Source: Azospirillum sp. TSO22-1 (GTDB lineage: Bacteria; Pseudomonadota; Alphaproteobacteria; Azospirillales; Azospirillaceae). Taken from it: DNA of 64,000 bases. Positions within the stretch are counted from its first letter, which is position 1. Every line of letters begins with the position of its first letter. The DNA lies in NCBI RefSeq assembly GCF_003116015.1, contig NZ_LGQZ01000027.1, positions 1-64,000 of the forward strand, in the 5' to 3' direction. Below the pieces are notes generated by a model, which was given only the letters and a program-made list of their open reading frames with translations, was not told where the DNA came from and ran no database searches. The translations under genes and the position numbers were made by a program. This document shows positions 53,468 through 63,675 of this stretch, piece by piece.

Positions 53468-53995
53468 TCAGGGCGCTGCGGCTGTGGCCGCCGCCTTGCG
53501 CCGCCGCGGCGCCGCCAGCTCGGCCAGCCGCACCGGGCGGAAGCCCCAGACATCGACGCCGACGTCGATCTGCCGGGGCATGGGCTTGAGCGCGCCGTGG
53601 CTGTGGCCGTGCAGGTTCAGCGCCCCCTTGTACATGCCGTTCCAGGTGCGGAACGGGTAGTGGCAGAGCACGAGGTGGGTGTCCTCGGCGCGGATCTCGG
53701 CGTAGTGCCCGACGCTGGCCCAGCCGGGCAGGGCGAGGGTGGGCGGGCCGTCGTTGTTGCCGGCGATCAGGTGCTTGGTGCCGTTGAGGCGGTCGAGCAG
53801 CGCCGCCATGGCGTCCGGCCCGGTGCGCAGCGCGAAGTCGCCGAGGTGCCAGACCTCGTCGCCGGGGGAGACGGTGGCGTTCCAGGCCGCCACCATGGCC
53901 TCGTCCATCGCCGCAACCGAGGCGAAGGGGCGCCGGAAGCGGCCGAGCGCGCCGGCGTGGCCGAAATGCGTGTCGCTGGTGAAGAAGACCGCCAC
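53468..53995 (-). CDS. Small calcineurin-like metallophosphoesterase
   Basis: Predicted 175 residues. FFTSDTHFGH (D-x-H), VWHLGDFAL (GD), GNND in place of the usual GNHD, LCHYPFRTW and LHGHSHG complete the metallophosphoesterase motif set, with one substitution. Soluble; phosphodiester substrate unknown. Convergent with the MCP gene. Confidence 0.85.
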   Translation of the reverse strand: MAVFFTSDTHFGHAGALGRFRRPFASVAAMDEAMVAAWNATVSPGDEVWHLGDFALRTGPDAMAALLDRLNGTKHLIAGNNDGPPTLALPGWASVGHYAEIRAEDTHLVLCHYPFRTWNGMYKGALNLHGHSHGALKPMPRQIDVGVDVWGFRPVRLAELAAPRRRKAAATAAAP

Positions 53996-54017
53996 GGTCG
54001 TCCTCCGCTGCTGCCGG

Positions 54018-54037
54018 GGGAGGGGCTTGCCCCTCCC
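54018..54037 (-). terminator. GGGAGGGGC/GCCCCTCCC hairpin
   Basis: Perfect 9-bp arms with a TT centre between the DUF4170 stop (54078, minus strand) and the metallophosphoesterase start. No T-run follows on the minus strand, so termination is uncertain. The stem resembles the arms of the dispersed palindromic element. Confidence 0.4.
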
Positions 54038-54077
54038 TCAACGCCCGCGCCGGACGACCGGGTCCTGCCGCGGCCGG

Positions 54078-54320
54078 TCAGTGATGGTGATCGTGGTCCT
54101 TGTTGGCCGGATCGAGGAAGCGGTGCAGGTGCACGATGAAGTAGCGCATGTGGGCGTCGTCGATGGTGGCGCCGGTGGCGCCGCGCCACGCCTTCTGGGC
54201 CTCGTCGTAGTTCGGGAAGATGCCGACGATGTGGAGCTTCTTCGGGTCGACGAATTCCTGGCTGTCGGGGCGCACGAGTTCGCCGCCGAAGACGAGGTGG
54301 AGCAACTGCTTGTCGGGCAT
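54078..54320 (-). CDS. DUF4170 family small protein
   Basis: Predicted 80 residues. LLHLVFGGEL, GIFPNYDEAQKAWRGA and HMRYFIVHLHRFLDP define DUF4170, an alphaproteobacterial family of unknown function. A His/Asp-rich tail ends the protein. Divergent from the aminotransferase gene at 54562. Confidence 0.85.
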   Translation of the reverse strand: MPDKQLLHLVFGGELVRPDSQEFVDPKKLHIVGIFPNYDEAQKAWRGATGATIDDAHMRYFIVHLHRFLDPANKDHDHHH

Positions 54321-54387
54321 GACTGACGCGTCCTTGTCGCTGAGCGGTTTATTGGCGGGCTGGGCCGCTGATTCGCCCCCGTCTTAG

Positions 54388-55767
<1,380 letters not shown>

Positions 55768-55780
55768 GCGTGAGTGGGCC

Positions 55781-55804
55781 GAGGGGGCGGGAGACCGCCC
55801 CCTC
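55781..55804 (+). terminator. Terminator-like hairpin after the aminotransferase gene
   Basis: Perfect 10-bp arms GAGGGGGCGG / CCGCCCCCTC around GAGA, 13 bp after the stop. No T-run follows, so factor-assisted or leaky termination is possible. Confidence 0.6.
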
Positions 55805-56474
55805 GCGTGCCCCACGGTGCCTGATCGCGCACCAACCGCCGGCTGCCCAGCGGCGGAATTCCGGCAGCGCGGGTTTTCATTGAACGGGTTGCGGGCGGCC
55901 GTTCGAGTGCGGCCGTGCAGCGCGCGCGGCGAAGCGCCTCTCGAACCGAGTGCAACCGCTTGCAACGCCGTGAAACGCTTTTTGCCGGTGTGTTTCATCA
56001 CGCCGAGGCCGCCGCCGCTCCAATCAGATAAGAATAAAATCTTACACCGTGCGCTCGCGTTTGTGAAGCGCGCCGCACACGGCGTTCGCTTGAAGGCCTC
56101 TTCGGCCCTTGAGGGAGAAGGGCCTCATGGCCTTTCATCGGCTCATGCAATCGCCCTTGCGTCCCGCGCGTCCGCGTCCGGGGTGGGGCGCCCGTCCTAC
56201 GGCGGATTTTTGTTTGCCGCAAAAATTAATCAGATACGTCGACATCGAGCATTATGCTGCTTCAAGAGATCGAATGAGTCCGGTGGGGTTTCCCTTTGGT
56301 ATTCATGAGTCATTATCTTTTTTAACAATAAATGTCATAGACTCGTCTTGACGGTCGATGTATACATACCGGCGTATTCCGCGGGAGAATGGTGGCTGCC
56401 GCCCGCGTCGTGTGTGGATGTGATGAGTCCGCACGGCGACGGACGTGTGCGCCCGTCTGAGGGAGTGTCTCGTG
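55805..56474. other. 670-bp non-coding stretch with an AT-rich part
   Basis: No convincing gene is seen; the few open frames are short and lack the codon bias of the neighbours. From about 56010 to 56370 the composition is AT-rich for this genome. The region holds a CATGGCC-rich patch, a TTTTTTAA run near 56318, and the palindrome ATGTATACAT (56358-56367). It probably serves as the leader and regulatory region of the chemoreceptor gene at 56475. Confidence 0.5.
56338..56366 (+). promoter_or_regulatory. Candidate promoter of the globin-coupled chemoreceptor
   Basis: TAGACT (56338-56343), a 17-bp spacer and TATACA (56361-56366) overlap the palindrome ATGTATACAT. This lies about 108 bp before the ATG. 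The palindrome across the -10 element would suit repression. Confidence 0.35.
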
Positions 56475-57830
56475 ATGGCCGGTAGAAATACGACCGAAGA
56501 GCAGCGCAAGCGGTTTGCCGTCTTCAACATCACCGATCAGGACATCGCGCTGCTGCGCAGGAATGCGGAGTTCGCGGAGCGCCGGCTGCCCGGTCTGCTG
56601 CAGCAATGGCATGCCCACTTCGCCGCGTGGCCGGAGATCCAGGCGGCGCTGATGAAGCCCGCCGTCCACAAGGCGCGCGTCGAGCACTGGTCGCGGGTGG
56701 CGTCCGGTGCCCTGGGCGACGGCTTCCTGGAATCGGCGCAGCGGCTTGCCCAGGCCTTTTACGACAACGGCGTGCCGGGCTATGCCGCGGCCATCTGCCA
56801 CCACACGGTGTCCGGCTGCATCGTCCGCGAACTCGGTCTCGACGCGGCCGCCGCGCGGCGGTCGCTGTTCGGCGACAAGGGGGCGGCGGAGAAGGCGGCG
56901 CTGCGCGACGCGATCGGCAAGGTCGCCTGGCTGGACCTGGAGGTCCTCCTGGAGACCTACGCGGAGGCCGAGCGCGAGAGCAAGCGCAAGATCCTCAACC
57001 AGCTTGCCGACACCTTCGAGGGCAGCGTCAAGGCCATCGTCGGCAACACGGTCGCGGCATCGAACGAGATGGAGGACAACGCCCAGCGCATGTCGCGGAT
57101 CGCCGGCGAGACCAGCCGCCAGTCCACCCAGGTCGCCTCGGCCGCCGAGCAGGCGTCGGCCAACGTGCAGACCGTCGCGTCGGCCTCGGAGGAGCTGACC
57201 AGCTCCATCGCCGAGATCAGCCGCCACGTCGCCCAGTCCTCGCAGATCGCGCGGGCCGCCGTGGACGAGGCGGAGCGCACCAACGGCACGGTCAACGGGT
57301 TGATCGAGGCGGCGCAGAAGATCGGCGAGGTGGTGCAACTCATCAACAACATCGCCAGCCAGACCAACCTGCTGGCGCTGAACGCCACCATCGAGGCGGC
57401 GCGCGCCGGCGAGATGGGCAAGGGCTTCGCCGTGGTGGCGTCCGAGGTGAAGAATCTCGCCAACCAGACCGCCAAGGCGACCGAGGACATCTCGACGCAG
57501 ATCGCCGGGATGCAGGATGCGGCGCGCAACTCGGCCGACGCCATCAAGGGCGTTGGCAACACCATCACGCGGATCAACGAGATCGTCACCACGGTCGCCG
57601 CCGCGGTCGAGGAGCAGGCCGCCGCCACGCAGGAGATCGCCCGCAACGTCCAGGAAGCCGCCACCGGGACGCAGAGCGTGACCCAGACCATCGGCGAGGT
57701 CACCAAGGGCTCCACGGAGACCGGTGGCATCGCCGGCCACGTCCTCGGCGCGGCCCGCGACCTGCACAAGCAGGCCGACTCGCTCAGCCAGGGCGTGGAC
57801 AGCTTCCTGCAGCGGATCCGCAGCGCCTGA
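56475..57830 (+). CDS. Globin-coupled soluble chemoreceptor (protoglobin-MCP)
   Basis: Predicted 451 residues. Residues ~10-165 fit the protoglobin sensor fold ([40 protein letters not shown]). They are followed by coiled coils and the MCP tip [20 protein letters not shown] near residues 291-310. Soluble aerotaxis-type receptors of this layout bind heme. Here the position where the family normally has the proximal histidine appears to be Phe95, with H109-H110 nearby, so heme binding is uncertain. The ATG at 56475 is used; a GTG three bases earlier is possible. A GAGGGAG site lies about 10 bp upstream. Confidence 0.82.
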   Translation: MAGRNTTEEQRKRFAVFNITDQDIALLRRNAEFAERRLPGLLQQWHAHFAAWPEIQAALMKPAVHKARVEHWSRVASGALGDGFLESAQRLAQAFYDNGVPGYAAAICHHTVSGCIVRELGLDAAAARRSLFGDKGAAEKAALRDAIGKVAWLDLEVLLETYAEAERESKRKILNQLADTFEGSVKAIVGNTVAASNEMEDNAQRMSRIAGETSRQSTQVASAAEQASANVQTVASASEELTSSIAEISRHVAQSSQIARAAVDEAERTNGTVNGLIEAAQKIGEVVQLINNIASQTNLLALNATIEAARAGEMGKGFAVVASEVKNLANQTAKATEDISTQIAGMQDAARNSADAIKGVGNTITRINEIVTTVAAAVEEQAAATQEIARNVQEAATGTQSVTQTIGEVTKGSTETGGIAGHVLGAARDLHKQADSLSQGVDSFLQRIRSA

Positions 57831-57987
57831 CGGCGGACTGGCCCCTCTGCGCCCGGGAGACCTCGAAGCCTGTTCCTCTGCTCCGCGGCCTCCCTCCAAG
57901 GCGTGCGTCCCGTCCCGGCCCGATCGGGTCTACCCTGTGGTGCAGCGGCACGCGCCGGTTCACCGGCGCCAGGGACAGGAGGCAGGC

Positions 57988-58728
57988 ATGACCATGGTCC
58001 GACGGACGTCGGCCGAGTTCCTCGGGACGTTCTGGCTGGTCTTCGGCGGGTGTGGCAGCGCGGTGCTCGCGGCGACCTTTCCGCAAGTCGGCATCGGACT
58101 GCTCGGCGTCTCCCTGGCGTTCGGCCTCACCGTCGTGACCATGGCCTATTCCATCGGGCACATCTCCGGGTGCCACCTCAACCCGGCGGTGACCGTCGGC
58201 CTCTGGGCCGGCGGACGGTTCCCGGCCAAGGACATCCTGCCCTACGTCGTCGCCCAGGTCGTGGGCGCCTTCGCCGCCGCACTGGTGCTCTACGTCGTCG
58301 CCGTCGGCAAGGCGGACTACAGCCTGGCGACGAACGGACTCGCCGCGAACGGCTACGGGGCGCATTCGCCGGGCCAGTACGCGGTCTCCTCCGGCTTCCT
58401 GATCGAGGTGGTGCTGACCTTCTTCTTCGTCCTCGTCATCCTCGGCTCGACCGACCGGCGCGCCCCGGCGGGATTCGCTCCCCTCGCCATCGGGCTGGCC
58501 CTGACCTTGATCCACCTGATCAGCATCCCGGTCACCAACACCTCCGTGAACCCGGCGCGCAGCACCGGCCCGGCGCTGGTGATGGGCGGTTGGGCCCTGC
58601 AACAGCTCTGGATGTTCTGGGTCGCGCCGCTGGTCGGCGGTCTGGCGGGCGGGATGGCCTACAGGGCGCTGGCCGAGGAGATGCCGGAGAAGCCCGCCAT
58701 CACCGGCGAAGCGCGACCGTCCACCTGA
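57988..58728 (+). CDS. aqpZ: Aquaporin Z-type water channel (MIP family)
   Basis: Predicted 246 residues. Six membrane helices and the two NPA boxes (NPAVT at 65-69; NPARS near 189) are present. The GCHLNPAVT context and the preceding SIGHISG fit aquaporin Z rather than glycerol facilitators. AGGAGG precedes the ATG by 5 bp. Single gene by spacing. Confidence 0.93.
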   Translation: MTMVRRTSAEFLGTFWLVFGGCGSAVLAATFPQVGIGLLGVSLAFGLTVVTMAYSIGHISGCHLNPAVTVGLWAGGRFPAKDILPYVVAQVVGAFAAALVLYVVAVGKADYSLATNGLAANGYGAHSPGQYAVSSGFLIEVVLTFFFVLVILGSTDRRAPAGFAPLAIGLALTLIHLISIPVTNTSVNPARSTGPALVMGGWALQQLWMFWVAPLVGGLAGGMAYRALAEEMPEKPAITGEARPST

Positions 58729-58831
58729 CCGGATCGGGTCATGGTTACGGGGGTGCTGCCGCGCCGTTGTCGCAACACCCCCTGCCGTCAAACGTTATTC
58801 TGGCGAGGCAACGACCCAGAAGGCGTACCGA

Positions 58832-58945
58832 ATGCGGCAGTTCGATCCCGACACCAACCCGATGACCGAGGAGGACTACGGCATCGTCCTCGGCCTGTTC
58901 ATCGGCATCTATCTGGGCCTGCTTCTCGTTTCCGCCCTCCCGTAG
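58832..58945 (+). CDS. Small 37-residue membrane protein
   Basis: The ATG at 58832 has an AGAAGG site 9 bp upstream. The product begins MRQFDPDTNPMTEEDYG and continues as one hydrophobic helix (IVLGLFIGIYLGLLLVSAL). Codons follow the genome's GC3 bias. The acidic N-terminus and single helix suggest a small inner-membrane protein. It lies 103 bp after aqpZ. No family was recognised. Confidence 0.55.
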   Translation: MRQFDPDTNPMTEEDYGIVLGLFIGIYLGLLLVSALP

Positions 58946-58952
58946 AGCCGCC

Positions 58953-59546
58953 CTACGCCCGGCTCGCCACGTGCAGCCCCTTGCCCAGCGCGAACACCGT
59001 CGTCGCGAAGCCGGGCAGCGCCTCGACGGCGGCGATGTAGCCGGCGATCTCCGCCGGGTGCGACAGCGCGTTGTCGGCGAGCAGCAGGCAGTCCGGCTCC
59101 AGCCGCGGCAGCAGCAGGCGGAGCTGGTCCGGGGCGCTCCAGCGGTCGGCGTCGAAGAACACGCAGTCGAAGGGGCCGGGCAGGGCGGCCACCGTCTCCG
59201 TGGCGTCACCGTGCAACAGGCGCACGCGGTCGGCCAGCCCGGCGCGTTCCAGGTTGGCGCGGGCCTGGGCGAGCTTGCCGGCATCGCGCTCGATGCTGAC
59301 CAGCGGTTCCGGCGCGCCGGTGGCTTGCAGGGCGGCGGCCAGCCAGATGGTACTGATGCCGTTCGAGGTGCCGATCTCCAGCACGCGCCGGCGCCGGCCG
59401 GTGCGGACCAGCACGTGCAGCAGTTCGGCGGTGTCGCGCTCCAGGTTCAGCATCTTGCGGGAGCGGTCGGCCTCGCGGGCGTCGTTGGCGTGGCCGAGGT
59501 CTTCGAGGTCGCGCAGCACGGCGTCGACCTGGGGCGGGAGGAGCAT
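58953..59546 (-). CDS. Class I SAM-dependent O-methyltransferase (COMT-like)
   Basis: Predicted 197 residues. LEIGTSNGISTIWLA (SAM loop I), VSIERDAGKLAQARANL, CVFFDADRW and LLLADNALSHP are typical of bacterial catechol/caffeoyl-CoA-type O-methyltransferases, which methylate hydroxyls with a divalent metal. Substrate unknown. Convergent with the small ORF, whose stop lies 7 bp away. Confidence 0.85.
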   Translation of the reverse strand: MLLPPQVDAVLRDLEDLGHANDAREADRSRKMLNLERDTAELLHVLVRTGRRRRVLEIGTSNGISTIWLAAALQATGAPEPLVSIERDAGKLAQARANLERAGLADRVRLLHGDATETVAALPGPFDCVFFDADRWSAPDQLRLLLPRLEPDCLLLADNALSHPAEIAGYIAAVEALPGFATTVFALGKGLHVASRA

Positions 59547-59568
59547 TCCGGAGTCCTGTGGGGAGTGA

Positions 59569-59691
59569 GTCCCTCCCTCGCCCCCGGCGGGGGAGGGAGG
59601 GGACCCACGAAGTGGGGAGGGTGGGGGGTACGGATCCTCGGGGTGGCCGTTGCCCCCTCCTAACCTCCCCCGCCGGAGGCGGGGGAGGGAC
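59569..59691. repeat. Dispersed ~120-bp GC-rich palindromic intergenic element, copy 2
   Basis: Same layout and near-identical segments as 11430-11552: CCCTCCCTCGCC arm, central GGGACCCACGAAGTGGG, and a CCTCCCCCGCCGGAGGC arm. It lies between the EF-G-like and O-methyltransferase genes, both on the minus strand, so it is upstream of the methyltransferase rather than between convergent ends. Confidence 0.75.
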
Positions 59692-59700
59692 TGATCCGAC

Positions 59701-61740
59701 TTACGCGTGCGCCAGCGCGGCCTTCCGCTGCTCGACGGCCTTGTCGGCCATCTTGCCGGTCAGCTCCTGCAGGCGTTCGAAGGTCCAGGTGAAGGTGCCG
59801 ACGCCCAAGGACAGCGAGCGCAGCTCGACGATCAGGTCGTGGATCTCCGCCTGCGGCATGTAGGCCTTCACCTCGTCCCAGCCCTGCCAGCCGGGCCGGG
59901 CGTCGAAGCCGAGGATCTGGCCGCGCCGGCCGCTGACCAAGCGCTGCACCTTCGGCGTGAACTCGCTGGGCACGGCGACGCAGACCTGGAGGATCGGCTC
60001 CAGCAGCACCGGCTCGCAGGACGGCAGCGCCTCCTGCATGGCCTGCCGGGCCACCGTCTTGAACGCCATTTCCGAGCTGTCCACCGCGTGGTACTGGCCC
60101 CCCGTGAGGCTGACCGCGAAGTCCACCACCGGGAAGCCCAGCGGACCCTGCACGGTGTACTCGCGGATGCCGGCCTCCACCGCCGGGATGAAGTTGCGCG
60201 GCACCACGCCGCCGACGATGGCGTCCTTGAACGCGAAGCCGGAGCCGCGGGGCTGCGGGCTGACCTGGATGACGATGTCGGCGAACTGGCCGTGGCCGCC
60301 GGTCTGCCGCTTGAAGCGGGCGTGGTGCTCCGGCACCCCCTTGCGGATCGTCTCCTTGTAGGGGACCTGCGGCGGCTTGCCCTTGACCGGCACGTTGTAC
60401 TTGCTGCGCAGCCGGTCCATGGTGATCTGCAGGTGGATGTCGCCGTGGCCCCAGATCACCATCTCGCCGGTGTCGGGGGACTGCTCGAACTTCAGCGACG
60501 GGTCCTCCTCGATCAGCTTCTGGATGGCGCCGGTCAGCTTCACCTCGTCGTTGCGGTTCTCGGCGTTCACGGCGAGGCCGTACACCGGCGACGGCACCTC
60601 CGGCCAGTTGGCGGGCGCGCCGTCGTTGCCCCTGTCGGTCAGGATGTCGCCGGCCTTCGCCTTCTCCAGCCGGCCCAGCGCCACCACCTCGCCGGCCGCG
60701 GCCTGCGTCAGCTTCTGCTGGTCGTGGCCCATCATGTGGTAGACGCCGGACACGCGCTCGCCGCCCAGCGTCATGCCGTCGGTCACCGTGCCGCGCCAGA
60801 CGCGGGCGAAGCTCAGCTTGCCGGCGTGCGCGGCGTTGAGGTTCTTGAACACCTGCGCCACCACCGCGCCGTCGGGGATCAGGCGGTGCTCGGCGGTGCT
60901 GGTCACCTCCGGGCCCTCGTGGCGCAGCGCCTTCAGCAGGCGCCGGATGCCGCCGTCGTTCTCGGCCGAGCCGAGGAAGACCGGCACGATCAGATCCTCG
61001 GCGAGGTCCTTGGCGAAGTCCTCGTAGACCTTGCCGGGCTCGGGCCTGACGTCCTCGAGGAGCTGTTCGAGCAGGCCGTCGTCGAAGTCGGCCAGCGCCT
61101 CCAGCATCTCCTGCCGGGCCTCGGACTCGCGCTCCTTGACGGAGTCGGGCATCTGCACGAGGTCGGAGGGCTTGTGCGGGTTGAAGTGGTAGGCGCGCTC
61201 GCTGACCAGATCGACGTAGCCGGCGATGCGGTCGCCCTCGCGGAACGGCACCTCGCGCAGCACCAGCGGGCGCGAGGAGACCGCCTGATAGGCCTGCACC
61301 ACGTCGCGGATGCGCAGGTCGCCCAGCGTGTCCACCTTGTTGACGAACAGGATGTGCGGGATCTGGTTGTCGTCGAGGAACTTGAACAGCGGCGCCAGCA
61401 GCACGGCGCGCTCGGCCGAGGGCTCGGCCACGATCACCGCCACGTCGCAGGCCATCAGCGCGCACTGCGTCTCGTAGCCCAGCTCGACGGAGCCGGGACA
61501 GTCGAGGAAGTGCCAGCGCTCGCCCAGGTACTCGGCGTGGGCGAGGTTCACCTCGACGCTCATCTGGCGGGCCTTGGCTTCCGGCGCGCTGTCGCCGACC
61601 GCGTTGCCGTCCCGTACGCTGCCCTTGCGGGTGACGGCGCCGGTGGCGAACAACAGGCTCTCCAGCAGGGTCGTCTTGCCGCTCAGGTACGGACCGACCA
61701 GCGCAGCGCAGCGCGCCGTCGATACTTGTGAATGGGGCAT
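59701..61740 (-). CDS. Elongation factor G-like GTPase (EF-G paralogue)
   Basis: Predicted 679 residues with EF-G domains I-V. The P-loop is GPYLSGKT instead of GHVDAGKT, the G3 region DCPGS instead of DTPGH, and G4 is NKVD. The domain IV/V region includes GGHGQFADI and AGIREYTVQGPLGFPV. It is a non-canonical paralogue rather than the housekeeping fusA, which usually sits with rpsL/rpsG. GTP binding is likely; the ribosomal step is unknown. The ATG at 61740 has a GGGAGG site. Confidence 0.85.
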   Translation of the reverse strand: MPHSQVSTARCAALVGPYLSGKTTLLESLLFATGAVTRKGSVRDGNAVGDSAPEAKARQMSVEVNLAHAEYLGERWHFLDCPGSVELGYETQCALMACDVAVIVAEPSAERAVLLAPLFKFLDDNQIPHILFVNKVDTLGDLRIRDVVQAYQAVSSRPLVLREVPFREGDRIAGYVDLVSERAYHFNPHKPSDLVQMPDSVKERESEARQEMLEALADFDDGLLEQLLEDVRPEPGKVYEDFAKDLAEDLIVPVFLGSAENDGGIRRLLKALRHEGPEVTSTAEHRLIPDGAVVAQVFKNLNAAHAGKLSFARVWRGTVTDGMTLGGERVSGVYHMMGHDQQKLTQAAAGEVVALGRLEKAKAGDILTDRGNDGAPANWPEVPSPVYGLAVNAENRNDEVKLTGAIQKLIEEDPSLKFEQSPDTGEMVIWGHGDIHLQITMDRLRSKYNVPVKGKPPQVPYKETIRKGVPEHHARFKRQTGGHGQFADIVIQVSPQPRGSGFAFKDAIVGGVVPRNFIPAVEAGIREYTVQGPLGFPVVDFAVSLTGGQYHAVDSSEMAFKTVARQAMQEALPSCEPVLLEPILQVCVAVPSEFTPKVQRLVSGRRGQILGFDARPGWQGWDEVKAYMPQAEIHDLIVELRSLSLGVGTFTWTFERLQELTGKMADKAVEQRKAALAHA

Positions 61741-61856
61741 GCACACCTCCCGGTGGTCGTTTCTTCGATACGCTGGCGGAATGGTCCACCCGCGGGCGGG
61801 GACCTGTCGACGGAAAAAAGGGGCGGCATCGCGTCACGCCACCCCTGTGCCGCGGA

Positions 61857-62783
61857 CTATTTGGCCGGCTGACCGTCCGCGTAGGGCGCCAGCGCCGCCG
61901 CGATCACCCGGTGCACCGGCGTGGGCACCTCCAGCTCGCGGCCCAGCCGCACCACGGCGCCGGACAGCCAGGGCAGCTCCAGCCGGCCGCCGCGCTCCAG
62001 GTCGTTGAGCATGGAGGACTTCATCTCCGGCACCAGGCTGTCGATCAGCGTGCCGATGCGGTCCAGGATGTCGGGGCCGAGGTTGACCGCCTTGCGCCGC
62101 GCCAGCTCCGCCACCTCGGCCACCGCGTCGAGGAACAGCGCGCGCGTCTCCGGCACCGCGCGGATCACGCCGACCGGCTGCCGGGTCAGCGCGGTGACGC
62201 CGCTGAAGGGGGCCAGGAAGGTGAACTTCTCCCAGATCATCGACAGGATGTCCGGGCTGTAGATGGCGTCGAAGCCGGCGTCGGCGGCCAGCGCGTGGAA
62301 GCGCGTCATCCGCTCCGAGCGCTTGCCGTTCAGCTCGCCGAAGCTCATGCGCGCCATGGTGCCGGTGTGGCGGATGACGCCGGGGGCGAAGACCTGCGCG
62401 GCGATGTGCGCGACGCCGCCGGCCACGTGCGCGGCACCGACCGCGGCGGCCAGCGTCTCGGCGCTGGTGACGCCGTTCTGCAGGGTGATGACCGCCGTCT
62501 CCGGGCCGATCAGCGGGGCGAGCGTCGCCGCCGCCGCCTCGGTGTCCCACAGCTTGACGGCGAACAGCACGATGTCGACCGGGCCGATGGCCGCCGCGTC
62601 GTCGCTGGCCGTGACGTTCTTGAGGTGCAGGTTGCCGGCCGCGCTCTCGATGCGCAGGCCGTCCTGCCGGATGGCCGCCAGATGCCGGCCGCGCGCCAGG
62701 AACGCCACGTCCGCCCCGGCGGCCAGAAGTCTGGCGCCGAAATAGCCGCCGACCGCGCCGGCGCCCAAGACCGCGATGCGCAT
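61857..62783 (-). CDS. panE: 2-dehydropantoate 2-reductase (ketopantoate reductase)
   Basis: Predicted 308 residues. The N-terminal NADPH fold GAGAVGGYFGARL, FAVKLWDTEAA, TLQNGV and the catalytic region IWEKFTFLAPFSGVTAL (Lys) match the PanE/ApbA family, which reduces ketopantoate to pantoate for coenzyme A synthesis. The ATG at 62783 has a GGGGGG site 8-9 bp upstream. Paralogues exist in many genomes, so the panE role is probable rather than certain. Confidence 0.85.
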   Translation of the reverse strand: MRIAVLGAGAVGGYFGARLLAAGADVAFLARGRHLAAIRQDGLRIESAAGNLHLKNVTASDDAAAIGPVDIVLFAVKLWDTEAAAATLAPLIGPETAVITLQNGVTSAETLAAAVGAAHVAGGVAHIAAQVFAPGVIRHTGTMARMSFGELNGKRSERMTRFHALAADAGFDAIYSPDILSMIWEKFTFLAPFSGVTALTRQPVGVIRAVPETRALFLDAVAEVAELARRKAVNLGPDILDRIGTLIDSLVPEMKSSMLNDLERGGRLELPWLSGAVVRLGRELEVPTPVHRVIAAALAPYADGQPAK

Positions 62784-63141
62784 GCCGAATCCCCCCGTTC
62801 CGTTGCCTGTTCCGAGAATAGTGGACCCGGCGACGTTGTGCGGCAATAGGCCGCGAAGCTGCAGGGCCGTCCGGAAACCCCCGGGGAGGGCGCCGACAGG
62901 CCGCTCATGCGCAGGGATAGAGCGCCGCTCCCGCCCCCGCTCATAGGTATGGCCATGATTGTTGCATCGCAGCAACCTAAGTATGACAAAGGAAAAATCC
63001 GACGGACAAATTCGTGAAACCTTACGATAGTAGACTCTGATCTGCGCGCCATCCGGACAGGGGAACGGAGCGTTGCGAAAATCTTGCGGATGCGCGCCGG
63101 CAACCGATCGGACGCATCAATAATCATTAGGGGGAAAACGA
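62784..63141. promoter_or_regulatory. 358-bp gap with a candidate promoter of the Cache gene
   Basis: TTGTTG (62960-62965), a 17-bp spacer and TATGAC (62983-62988) lie in an AT-richer stretch, with the imperfect dyad GTTGC-ATCGCA-GCAAC over the spacer. It is 154 bp before the Cache gene start. Nothing gene-like is seen in the rest of the gap. Confidence 0.35.
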
Positions 63142-63606
63142 ATGCGCGCACTGTTCCGTCTCGTCGCCGCCGGCCTGCTGGTGCTCGGCCTGTCCGGGGC
63201 CGCCGCCGCCCAGGACGGCAAGCCGACCATGGACGACGCCAAGGCGATCACGCTGAAGGCGGCCGACCTGCTGGCCGCCCAAGGCCTGGACGACGCCGCG
63301 AAGGCCTTCAACGCCGACGGCGAGTTCAAGCGCGGCGAGATCTACGTCAACGTCATCGACCTGGACGGCGTCTGGCGCGTCTATCCGCCGAAGCCGGCCG
63401 GCGTCGGCCAGAACATGAGCCAGGTGAAGGACGCCGACGGCGTCTTCATCATCCAGGAGATCCTCAAGGTCGCCAAGGACAAGGGCGAGGGCTGGGTCGA
63501 GTACCGCTGGAAGAACCCGGCGTCGGAGAAGATCGAGCCGAAGGTCACCTACGTGAAGAAGGTCGCGGGCAAGGACCTCGTCGCCTACGTCGGCATCTAC
63601 AAGTAA
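63142..63606 (+). CDS. Secreted single-Cache domain protein
   Basis: Predicted 154 residues. A signal peptide (MRALFRLVAAGLLVLGLSG, cleavage near AAAAQ) is followed by a Cache-type fold (GEIYVNVIDLDGVWRVYPPK, GWVEYRWKNP, TYVKKVAGKDLVAYVGIY). No membrane anchor or signalling domain is present, so it is a free periplasmic ligand-binding protein. It lies 69 bp before an MCP gene and may serve it. AGGGGG precedes the ATG. Confidence 0.85.
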   Translation: MRALFRLVAAGLLVLGLSGAAAAQDGKPTMDDAKAITLKAADLLAAQGLDDAAKAFNADGEFKRGEIYVNVIDLDGVWRVYPPKPAGVGQNMSQVKDADGVFIIQEILKVAKDKGEGWVEYRWKNPASEKIEPKVTYVKKVAGKDLVAYVGIYK

Positions 63607-63675
63607 TCCCGGCGGGCGCCGGGCGACCGGCGCCCGCCCCCCAGCCAGAGATTGGGCCAGAGATCGGGAAGCCAC

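Noticed and set aside
55817-56308. Open frames in the gap after the aminotransferase gene
   Set aside because: They lack GC3 bias and domains and cross hairpins and AT-rich patches; treated as non-coding.
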